A stretch of 64,000 nt of DNA from Serilophus lunatus (taxonomy: Eukaryota; Chordata; Aves; Passeriformes; Eurylaimidae): positions 161,088 to 225,087 of the forward strand of contig VXBA01001607.1 of NCBI GenBank assembly GCA_013399895.1, given 5' to 3'. This document shows, in pieces, positions 47,801 through 59,500 of this stretch. The notes below the pieces were generated by a model, which searched no databases, had not been told where the DNA came from, and saw only the letters and a program-made list of their open reading frames with translations. The translations under genes were made by a program, and so were the position numbers. How positions within the stretch are numbered: position 1 is the first letter of the stretch; the number at the start of each line of letters is the position of its first letter.

Positions 47801-50066
47801 TACAATTACAAAAGGATGGTGAAATAAGAACATAAACAAAGTAAACAAAATGTTCACAGTCCATGGCATGATGGAACCCACCAGGCAGATCACATGCCAC
47901 CACACTTACATAGTTTTAGAAACCTTATAGAGAAAGCAGAAAGCAATGCTACTACAAGAAACGGTACCCTTATACAAAGAAGTAAGTTATTGCATATTTA
48001 TCACATTTATTTGCAACTCACATTAAGGCTAGAGTTACTAAAATTCATGACATACATATAAGTCCCACTTTGGGTTGCTTAATGAAGCAACCAATGTCTT
48101 ATAGTGAACTAACCTTTCACTAAGAATTAAAAAATGACACAGTAAACAGCGGACAGCCAGCATCTCCTATTCAGAGGAGATGCTCCCATTGTTCTAAAGA
48201 CTTCCTCTCTTGTCTGGGATGGGACTTCCCAAACAGATTTCATCCAAGTTCACTGTTTCATCAACATCCCCATTATTTCACAGAGCACAAAATGAACTAT
48301 AACTACTTTATTTGAAAAGTCAACTTATTTATAAAAAGATTTCCACAGCCTGATACTTAATTATGCCTTAGGAGAGTCCTGTTAACTCCACAGGCAGTAG
48401 CAGCCTCAGGATACGAATACAAACTTCTGCCTCACCAAGAGTAAAGGCACTTTTGCTGGGAAATCAACTAAAGAAGCACTAAAGACGTAACTGAAGATTA
48501 GTTTTCACCTGAAGCTGAGTAACATAACCTCCTCCAGCATAATCCCACCTTCTCAACTACTGTTCTGTGTCACTTACTGCTTTGAAACGGCCTTTGGATA
48601 CTTCTTAAAAAAAAAAAAAAGAAAAACAAAAAAGAAAAACATTTACAAAAGTGAGTCAAAGCTAGATTGAGCTATTTCACAATTTGGTCTAGAAAAACAA
48701 GGCCCTCAGAACCCCTGTCCTCCAGAAGAAAGAAATGCTGTATCCCTTTCTCCTTTTACAGAAGTTGAGCACATGCATGGCCAAAATTATTACAGCATTA
48801 GAGTTCAAAATCACCTGGTGCAAGGCAGGTGAATAAACCAGGAGAAAGTTCTAAAGCTATTTCTGAGGAAAAGCACTAGGTAACAGATCAGGTAGGGTAG
48901 ATGAAGTAGGATGGTTGAAGGAAGACCAGGATTTTGGTTTTGGATGATGCATGAGTTGCATAAAAACTCAGTGCATGAGCATAGACTACAAGGGTGTAGT
49001 TCATTCAACCTATGAAGTTACCAATTAATCACCTCTACTCTAGAGAAAAGTCCATTTTTAAATCTGGGACATGCTTGCTATGACAAGCTGCTGTGACAAA
49101 TTATTTCAGTGCATTTCTCTCAACTGCAAAGCATGGGCTCAAAACCCATTAACTTGAAGATGATGTAACAGTTCACCACCTCAACTCTCACTGGTTTTTT
49201 GTTCCGTTCCTCCCCCCACCCCATCTTTGATGTTTTTCCCAAGAAAGCACTGTAGCTAAAAATGATTGAGGCTAGATCATTTAAAGGCTAACTGCAAGTG
49301 CAATTCAACATACTGGATATATACAGAGCAGATACACTACATGAGAGATCTGAGGACAACAGCACAAAATACAATACTGAACACCCTTGGTTATAGTTAT
49401 TGGAAGCCTCACGAAGCTGTCCAGTGTCACACAACGCCTCTATTATCCATGCACCTGCCTTCCTCCTCAGTCAGATCTACAGAGGCTTATTTACATTCAG
49501 TATAAATTCTACACAAGCAACCTCTCACAGACAAAAGTTTAAGCTTTTCTTATTCTGAAAGCAGCTGCAACCAGGATAACACAGAACCTTGTAACTTCTC
49601 CTCAAGCAGCTGGGGACAGTGCACAAGAGTTGAAGTTAGACACTCAGAAGGGCTAAACTCTATCCAGTTTTTGTATCATTACTGAAGACAAAGGAAGGGT
49701 AGGTAAAAGAAGTCAACACGTTACAGATTTAACTCCAAGTACTAGCAACTGCAGCCAACAGAAACTATTGGTGTGAAGGAGGGAAGGTATTTTGGGCAAG
49801 CAACCAGCACAGGGAAAGGATGACAGGCTGAGGCTAAGTTTGAAATGTGCAACTCGATTTCAAAATCACTAGGACAGAGGAGTCCTCTGAGAATTAGTTT
49901 CATTGCCACTGCGTAATATTGCAATTAACTACAAAATAATGACTAACAAGTCCAATAATTTACATCAGAGCAGTTAAAAGTTCAGCAAGCTGGTATACTC
50001 CCACAGTGAAAATAAAAGTCAATGACATTCTACAAAACACACAGCAACTTAAAATAAAAAATAATT

Positions 50067-50086
50067 AAAAAAAAAAAAAAAAAAAA
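50067..50086 (+). repeat. A20 tract (U20 in the DCP2 mRNA)
   Basis: Twenty uninterrupted A on the plus strand, flanked by further A-rich sequence. Lies about 300 nt after the DCP2 stop in the predicted 3' UTR. Confidence 0.85.
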
Positions 50087-50388
50087 GAAAAAAAATCACA
50101 AGTTAAATGAATGCCCTCTAATGCACAGCTAGGAACACACGAACTGAACATTGGAAAGGTACTTCTGTGGACAAAGGCTATACTGCATTTAAAGTGCAAC
50201 ACTTGACTATGCCACTCCCATACTGCAAAGAGAACAAACCCTTCCAAACCACCAGTCAGTCCCTGCATTGCATTTTAAAACAAATGAACAAAATAAAACA
50301 AAAAACTCCTGAGAAAGAGTAAGGCTGGATAAGAAACACCCTCAATTGCAACAGGCAAGTCTGATTTTTATTCCTAGTAAGTCTGCTG

Positions 50389-50552
50389 TCAGAGGTCAAA
50401 ACTTTTCATTATGGCATCATGGTCGAACTTGAAACTCAAGAAAGCTCTCGATGAAAAAGCAAATTTGTAATGGCCATTGCATGCCACAGAATGTTCCTCT
50501 ACATTTTCTGGCAGTGGGTCTTCACTGGAGCCACACATCTCATATGCTGCTT
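50389..50552 (-). CDS. DCP2: DCP2 last coding exon (exon 11) with NAGNAG acceptor
   Basis: Acceptor region TTTAAGCAG|AAGCAGCATATG. Starting at 50552 gives [13 protein letters not shown], the same length as mammals. Starting at 50555 (first AG) inserts one Ala. Ends [20 protein letters not shown] then DL and TGA (50391-50389). This is the EDC4-binding tail. Confidence 0.95.
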
Positions 50553-53500
50553 CTGCTTAAAGAGAAAAGAAGCGTGAAAAAAAATTTTAAACAGGTAGTT
50601 ATCAGTAAAAGTGTCAATAACAATATAAAGCCATACCTCAAGCATACATTCACGTAATATTTACAACAAAACCTCTATCTTTGGTCATAAACAGAAGATA
50701 ACTTGTAAGCATTGTTGTTTCAGTTATCTAGGGGTTAGAATAAATCTGAAAAGTCTGCAGTCTGGGAACACTCTCAATAGCTAGTTTTAGCCACATAATA
50801 CTGTATCACAAGCCATTTTTTAGTAAGGAGGGAAGAAATAATGGCACTATTTTCTGTGCAGTAAGAACTGTGTGCACTTTCCTGGAGGTGATTCCTAGCA
50901 GGACAGAAAGCCTTGAACCAACATTCAGTTACCAGCACTGTGTTGACTCAGATGCTATTTTCCTAAACCAGCTTTCAGTTACTTTTTACTCAGCCTGGTA
51001 TAAGCAGACAGTCTTAATAATTAAGAAGAATTGCAAAACCAACATGAAACAGGATATTTTTCATTTAAGAAAAACAAAAAACAAACAACAAAACCACTTG
51101 CCTGTTTCAAAGTTATCTTGAAGTCTTCTTGGATTAAGCTTTTTTTCACATTTCTGGTTAAGAGAATAACCACACATTACTCACTTGATAAAGAGATGGC
51201 ATTCTATTTCTTAGGAGTATAGCATAAGCATCAGCCAAAAGGCATATTGGTTATATTTGCTTTGACATACCTCCTCATGGGTGAATTATTTTACTTTTAA
51301 CTCAGTATAAGTTCTGGCATGTTACTTTAGCAAGCATGCTTCAAGTCTGCAAGTCTTTCAGAAGCATGAAGCCTTTTAACAGTCAACAAACCACTTTTAA
51401 AACGCAGGGAAGATTTTGAGTGCTTTCTGTTTTAAGGTGGGAGAGTCCTGCACATGATGGTGTGGAATCAAAGGTATGCATGCACAAGCTCACTCTTCAA
51501 TCAGCATGTCTCAAAAAAGCAAGGGGACTTGCAAGCACACTGCTACTGCCAACTCTATTAAAAACTTTAGGGACACCAACACAGAACTCTCCAGGGAAGA
51601 GCTGGTCTAGCCCCAGGTATGCTGCTGTAAGTACAGAAATACAGAAAAAAAACAGATGGCACTTTGCACTCCCTGTGAGTTGAGTTCTCTGGCCTTCAAA
51701 TTGTATCACAAAGTTATCACTAGGACACAAAATATTTACACTTCAAAAGACTGGCAACCATGAAAATACAAAAGAAAATAGAAATACAAAATATTCAGAA
51801 AAGAGCCAGCAAAGTAACTGTGGAGTAATAATAGTTCCACTTGTTTTCCTGAAAATCCTACAGATTACAAACACAGGTTTTTTTAACATCCACCCAACAC
51901 TCTGGGCAATCAGTTCTTTGACTTCTCATTCTTCTACTCTCGGACTCAAACACAACTAACCATTTCTTGCTACAGTGAGGATTTTACAGGATGAAAGTTT
52001 ACAATTTCTGTATGTTTATGTGAATAACAGAGAAAAGACAATAACCACAAGCCAGAATGGGAAGAATTCAGCTTACAGCCTGTAAAAAGGAAAAAACTAA
52101 AGCCTAGGCAAGCCAGCTGAGCTGCATGGGGAATTGAGGCTCACTTCTGCACAAGAGACAACAAAGTAGAACTGAATAGCCATAAACAACAGGGAATCCA
52201 AGCCACATTCTATTAAAAAAAGGGAGCACAGTTCAGTGAGCCTTCTCCCAGCCAGTAGAACTGTGGGGACAAATACAACTAGTTACTGTAAGGGGAAATA
52301 ACAAACCAAGAATTTACAAACTTTTGAAATTCCACTCTATGATTAAAAAAAAGTTATATGAGATTGTGTGGTCCAAGCCACTTTTGCATTTCAACATTTT
52401 CACAAGAGAGAAGGGAAACAACAAGCATATGCACAACCACTTTATATCCAAGTGTTGCCTAGCAAAACTCCAAGCTTACATCATACAAGAATAAATAAGA
52501 CAGGTACTACACTGAGTTATTACTGCACACTACAGTAGGCTATTACATGAACCTTTTCAGGAACCTGAAAAGCTGCACAATTGTGTACTGAAACAACTGG
52601 AAAATTTTCAACAGCAGAAATTGCTTACTTCAAAAATGCAAACTTTGAAATTGAGTATGCCTGCCTACAGATGTATAAACATACAAGGTAAGAAATGTCA
52701 CCTGTCTACAAATAAATATACACACACACATATAAAAATACTCTGATGAAATATACTTTTGATTAGATATGCACTTTCCTTCAGCAGGACACTGGCCTGG
52801 ATGTTTCTTAAAGATTATTGGAAACAGTGAGAAAGCCACTGCAAGCTTCTTACCAAGGTATGGTTTTGCTTAACTGCTTGACTGTGGACTCCGTTTGTTC
52901 GCTTCTTTTGGCTGGAATTCTCTTGATATTGCTTTCTGCCATTGTTCCTCGAGCTCTGACTCTACCATTAAGTCCAAATTGAGTAGAAAGAGGAGTTTAA
53001 TGGCAGCACTGAATATCATTGCATTGACACTTCCTAATTACTAGCTAAAACTTCCCTCCAAATAACTTTTTCAAAACATGTAAACAGCTTCTCTTGTAGA
53101 CAAACTGAAGCACACTGAATTAACCAAACATACACTCAAGTTACAGAGTCATCATCTGTTACTCAATCTGTCCTGCACTATTACAGAATTATTACATAAT
53201 AAATTCAGTTCAGTGAGTTCCAATGCACTGATGCATGTGTATGAGTGGTACTTAAAATCTTTCAAAATGGTGCATGGGAAACACCAAAATAGTGAGCAGT
53301 AATGACTATCTGTATCTGAAACCACACAATTAACTATCTACCACCCATCATCTTTACTGGGAGATAAATCTAAGAATTGACAAGAGCATCCCCCCCCCCA
53401 CCCCATGTTTTTATTTTTGCATTCTATGGTGACAAAATTCACTATTTTCATTCTAGAGAGGAACCCTCACATACAGGGACATCTGTTTAAAAAACAGTCC

Positions 53501-56500
53501 AGATGCATGTGTTTGACTAAGAAACAACCTACCTTTACTTTCAAAACTTCAGACACCTCAGGATGATTGTATGGCTTCTGTGGCTGTTTTGGCTTCCCGC
53601 ACTGCTCTCCTGACAAGCCATCCGTAAACACCTGCTGACTGCAGCGAAGTTTGGATCTAGTACAGGAAAACAAAGAGCTTGTAACACAACTTCAAACCCA
53701 CTGAAAGCAGAAGATAGCTATGAAAGAATTTTCTGCTTTTTGAGAACAATCTAGAAGACAAGCCCTAAGTAGCCTAGTATGGAAATTCTAATCTCATTGC
53801 ATTTACCCAACTTTTTATTTTGCCTGCTGGTAGAAAACCTGTGTTCTCCCCACACAAAAGGCCAGGTCCACATTAGCATTTGTCTTGCTGTTCTCAGTCT
53901 TGTTGCTGATCTGACATGAATTACTGGAGCTTTCTCTTAAGAAACGCCAGGTTTTTAAAGTTCGCTCTACTGCTTTTCACTGAGCTGGATCTAAAGCAAG
54001 CACCACTTTTTCCCCAACTGATCCCCACAGGTTTTGTCAAGCCAGCTACTTCTGACAGTACTTTACAGTCCTATCTTAGAGAGTCCCATTTTTCCTCTGT
54101 GGAAGAGCCAAAAGCATTTAACTTGAAGCACTGAAAGTCAACTACTTATTTAGCTTCTGTTTTTTTGATTCCCATAAACAAGACTGAAGAAACTCTCTCT
54201 GTTCTGACACCCGTGTATCATGACATTAAGTTCTTGTGACTGTTTACAGTCTTATGAAATAAGCCTGCACTTCTTTTTGTTTAAACCATTCTATTACAGG
54301 AACATGAATACTCTGAGAAAGGACAAGCAGCTTTGTATGACCAGTGCTTTATAAAAAGGATATAGAGGTGTTAAACTGACCTGGTTCTTACCTAGCTTTT
54401 TCCAAGTTGGGCTTAGAGGGTGTGCTCCCTGCAGATGAAAAACCATTGTCACTATCTGAGGAATCTCCGTTCCTTCGGGAAATCCATTCCCTCAATGGCC
54501 TGTGAGCAATAGGTACAACAAAACCTACTTACTAAATCACATCTAAAGAATTAAAGTTGTCTGAAAGTCCCTGGCCGAGCATTTGCCTCATCTCAAACAT
54601 ACCTGATGAAGGGAATTGCCATAAAAAATTTGTTAGGTGCCAAACCCAGCTTGGACTTTGGGGTCATGTCATTTCTGTGGCATGGTAATTTGTCAATGGA
54701 AAACCACTCAATATTCTAGAAAAAAAAAACCAACAAGAAATAAAATCAAAATATACATTTGTAACATTCTTTAAGGCTACAATAGTGTGTCTCAGCCACA
54801 ATTATATCCCTTAATTAAAAAATTACCATGGAAGACTTAAAATAACAGGCCACAACAGCGTTTTTTCACAAAAGGTTAATTATCAATGGGGTCAGTCTTC
54901 TGACTGTCACTACAAAGCAGCAGATGGAACAGCACATACTCATTGCAAGACATCACACCTAAAATATGAAAGGTATTAATCAGCAACTAAATTCTGGGTA
55001 CAAGTTTCATAAACAGACTAACCAAACCACTGCACGTAGAATGCCATAAATAAAGGTACTAGATTTAAGTAACTTCAAAGCTATTACTATTCTTGTTATT
55101 TTTACTTAAAACGTCATCAATAATAGATCACCAACACTAGTTCAAAAATTATCAGAAAGAAGGGTATTTAGTTTAAGTTTCAGGTTTTATCATAAAATAT
55201 AAAACATGGGTAAAGGGTAGGATTTGTGTCATTTATATATTATAGCTTTAAATATTATATCTGTGTATTTTGCAGAAGGGGGAAGGAAATCAGACATTTT
55301 GACTACAGATAGTGTAGAAGAACCCACATGAGACTCCCTATTGCAGAATCTTGCCCCAGAACCTCAAGTCCAGATACGACAAATATTATGGAAATAATCT
55401 GCAACTGAACAAGTTTTCAATATATTTCTACAGGAAATAAAAAGATGGCATTCCTAGTAAACAGTGGATAAGATAATAAGTTGAAGACAGTATTTCAAAA
55501 CTCTGGCATCACAAGAACTCTTCATCATTCCCACACAGATGGTCTCTGTTCTACAAAGGGGGACATTCACTATGTATTTTAAACAAACCTCAAATTCCAT
55601 CTTACTTTCTGTTTTGAAAAACAGGTCTCCAATGCAAGAAATTAAGTTCTGTCCAGTCAACCACAAGTACATTTTCCTATTCAGAATGCCAGATGCCCTG
55701 TTCAGTGGCAACATCTGCACAGAAATTAAACTGAACTGCCATATAAGCAAAAGATGCAAACTTCAAAGATTATATATACCAGGAACAAAGTTTACAACAA
55801 ACCTACTACCTGACCCTTTGCCTTGCCCTTTCACAATACCTTTTAAGGGCCTAATGGTACACAAACCATCTTCAAAACAGTTCTTCCCACCCTTCTCCTT
55901 AAAATATAATACTGCTTAAATCTGCATGGTATTAGTTATGAAAGAGAGAACACAACCCTTAGTTTCTCCTTCTCGTATGTAGGCTTTTGTGTATCACCAG
56001 CTAATAACTGTAACTTGAGAAGAATATAGAGTTATATGCACCTGTAACTAGGAATAACATGAAATTATTAACACATATAAGAAAAGAAGGGGAGAATTAC
56101 AGTTTGACAGCATGCTCTGATGTTGTTCTCACAATAAATGGAGGTGTCAGACAAACAGCCAAGTCTTTGCAGCTGAGCTCCAAGAAGTCAACATGACCGA
56201 CAGCGCGGGGGTGCCATCGGTACCTGTGCTTGGCAGTTTTATACAGACAGTTGGCTTTAAAAATCTCCTCAAGTTAAAAAAAAGCTCCTCAAGTTTCCTG
56301 TAGATTCAAATGAGATAACACCTACCCGGATTTCTCTTCTAGTTTTGGGGTTGAATTTTGTGTTCTTGGGCACTCCTGGAATGATGTACAGCCGTGCTAA
56401 CCTATCGTTAATCCGCAGCTCAATATACTCCTCCTTGCGGATATAATCTTTTATGTCAAACCCAGTTTCTTCAAACACCTGAGAAACACAAATATTAGAT

Positions 56501-59500
56501 CAGTTCCCCTTTCACAATCTATCATCACAAGGAATATATCTATTTCTGATACATCCATGAAAGATGCTGGGAAAACAAGCCTTTACAAACAGATGCTCGA
56601 CATTAGAAAAAGTATGTGAGAACCTACGTGTTTCATATTTCTCTTAAACAGCAGACCTGTAATAGAAGTTGAAACAACTCTTATCACACCCTCATGTAGC
56701 AATTTATTAATGTGTATGGGGATACTCTAGCTACTCCTCCATGCTGCTGGGTGCACAGAAGTCTTATTCACTGTTTAGGGAGTAAAGAAATCTTAAAATT
56801 CTATCAAGGTTTACTTGCACCTCAACTTTTCCTTTTTCGACAATCCTTCTGCTTTAAGAACATTTTACTCCCAACACACAGAGTCATTTTTAAGCCCATA
56901 ACCAAACTCAACGAAAGAGTAGCAAAATTTTTTCTACAAAAATCAAACTGCACATTCACAGAAACCCTTTGGTCAGCTAACTTCAAGAAGAACAAAAAAA
57001 AAGGGATTTTATTTGCATATTTTATGGCCTTGCAGTGAAGGATCATATTTACTTTTGACAACCATCATAATACAAAAGCATTAATTTCAAACACACTTAC
57101 TAGCTTAAACAGGATCATGTCTCCAAGCTTGCTAAGTAAATACTCATTTTTAGAAATTTCCTTGGCCTCAACATCTCCACAGGAAATACAACTACTCAGA
57201 AAACATGCAGGACTGACAACACTCTGCAAAATATTTCTGCCCAGACATTGCAATATGCATGTGAACAAGCACTCATAGAACTGGGTATTAACTCCAGGGC
57301 TATCAAGTCCCACTGCCAATAGTCCAGAGGCAAAAGTCCCCAGTTAAATTTTTTTAAAAACAGATTTAGAATTAAAAATAAGGACAGGATCTTCAGTAAA
57401 ATCTCTTCTCAATTCTCACCTACTGTAGAAACATATAAATAGAAACAGGTAACTGCACATAAAATAAGAATAGCAAGAAATACTCAAAATATCTTATGCA
57501 AAATATCAGTTTATGTATTGGTGTCAGCAAAATGTTTTTAAGTTCCATTTTCTAAAATGCAGAGAAAATTAAGGACAAACAAAAAAAAAGAATAAGCGTT
57601 TAATAAAAGCAAAATAATTGATCAGATAGTCTTCAAATTAGCACTTACACACTCTATTACATACAAATAAAAAGTAAGCCATCTTCCCATCTAACTACAT
57701 AAAGAGCACGTGAGTTTTGGGAGAAAACAAGCAAACCAAAAACCCCACCACACAGTTTCAATTCAGAGAAGACAGACTTTGACCAATGGTCTCCCTTCCT
57801 AAACGACCTTTCCAGATGATATAAGTGAATTCATTGTAAAAGCTTATTTTAACATGAGATTCATCCATTCAGTATGGTTTAGTCCTCAACAGCTTCTGAA
57901 GTACTACTAAACTGTGCAGGCAATGCCAAGTGAAAACTTCTTCAATTAGATCTTACACAGATGCACGTTATGGTTTTAGATCTGTGCTGACTTCAGTGAA
58001 AGCAGCTACAGGATTTACTTCAGATATTACAGACATCCTGATTCCTGGTCACACATAAAGCCTCGAGGAATCTGTCAGTTTATCCACAATGACAATCCAA
58101 CATGATGGGAAAAAACAGTGCAACAATGCTGTTCACTAGTGACACCTAAATCAATTCTTCAAATTAAAAACACCATCAAAAGATTTTTCCCAGTATAACT
58201 GTGCCCACTTTAATTCTTTTGCTAGCACAACATGAAGTACAGAGGAAGGCATACTTTTTTTTCTGGTGTCATTCCCTGCTGAAGTTATTATGCCTAGTTG
58301 TATTGGGGTTTCTGTGGCCAGGTTTTGGCAGCAGGGTGGGCTATGGGGGAGGCTTCTTCGAGGAGCTGCTGGAAGTTTTCCCCATGTCCAGCAGAGCCAG
58401 TGCCAGCCAGCTCCAGACTGTGCCCACCACTGGCCAAGGCCAGGCCAATCAGCAGTCAAAGGAATGCCTCTGGCATAACAGACTGAGGAATGAAGGGGAA
58501 AAAAGCTTCAGGTAAGATGAAGATGGGAGTCAAAAGAGGAGCAGAGTGAGAATTTGTCAACAACAATGCCCACACCAAGGTCAGTGGAGAAGGAGGGGCA
58601 GGAGATGCTCCTGGCGCCGGAGCTGAGATCCAGCTGCAGCCCATGGGGCAGACCACGGTGAAGCAGCTGTGCCCCTGCAGCCCATGGAGGACCACAGGAG
58701 TGCACAGACCCACCTGCAGCCCGCGGAGGAGCCCACGCCGGAGCAGGTGGATGTCAGAGGGAGGCTGTTGCCCGTGGGAGGCCCATGTTGGAGCAGGGTC
58801 CTGGCAGAGACCTGTAGCCCGTGGGGAGAGGAGCCCACACTGGAGCAGGATTCTCCTGCTGNGGACAGGAGGCAGAATGTGGAGAAGGAGGGGGTGGGGG
58901 GATAGGTGTATTTTAAGCTTCTCATTCTTAAACTCTGATTTTGTTAGTAACAAATTTAACTAATATGCCCACTTGAAGTCTGTTTTGCCCATGAAGGTGA
59001 TCACTGAGGAATCTCTCATGGTCCTTATCTCGACTCACGAAGGCCTTTGTTATATTTTCTCTCCTCCCCGTCTGCAGCAGGGAGTGAGAGATTGGCTTTA
59101 CTGGGTCCCCAGGCCTCAGCCAGGGTCAAACCACTACACTAGTCTATCTCTGACAGGCATATTTAAAAAAAAAAATAAAAAATCCATGATTTCCCAGATA
59201 CTGATTCAGTCCTCCTGTGAAGAACATTAAATGCATCATATTACTTTCCCTCACCTTCTAATTTTCTCTCCCAAAAACTCTGGATGTACTATGTCAAATG
59301 AACACTGATTTTGTACCAGTAATATTCTTTTACAGGCCATTTTTAATATGCAATTTCACTACATGTCTTGTCATTGCTCCATGAGCAATAAACATCACAC
59401 ACTATTTTATTTTTCAGATTTTACTTGCCATATGTACTAATTTCTTGTTCCTGCACCACTAAAAAGTAGAACAGCTAAGTTTTTTACATAAAACTCTAGA

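Larger units (their letters stand above)
44845..50388 (-). other. DCP2: Predicted DCP2 3' UTR (about 5.5 kb)
   Basis: Minus-strand sequence after the DCP2 stop. It is T-rich on the transcribed strand, free of CR1/LTR copies, and contains several AATAAA signals (for example 50372-50367, 47161-47156 and the most distal 44870-44865). Long tracts near 48607-48620 and 50067-50086 would be U-runs in the mRNA. Two Pumilio-type TGTAAATA motifs occur. A long DCP2 3' UTR is known in mammals; the exact extent here is inferred. Confidence 0.65.

Noticed and set aside
55539..55919. 126-codon plus-strand frame in DCP2 intron 5
   Set aside because: Low-complexity hydrophobic/basic translation with no family resemblance and no splice context.
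58456..58953. Long minus-strand open frames (up to 165 codons) near 58.5-58.95 kb
   Set aside because: They lie entirely in the GC-rich tandem part of the solo LTR, in the antisense direction, and read through the N; a composition artefact.
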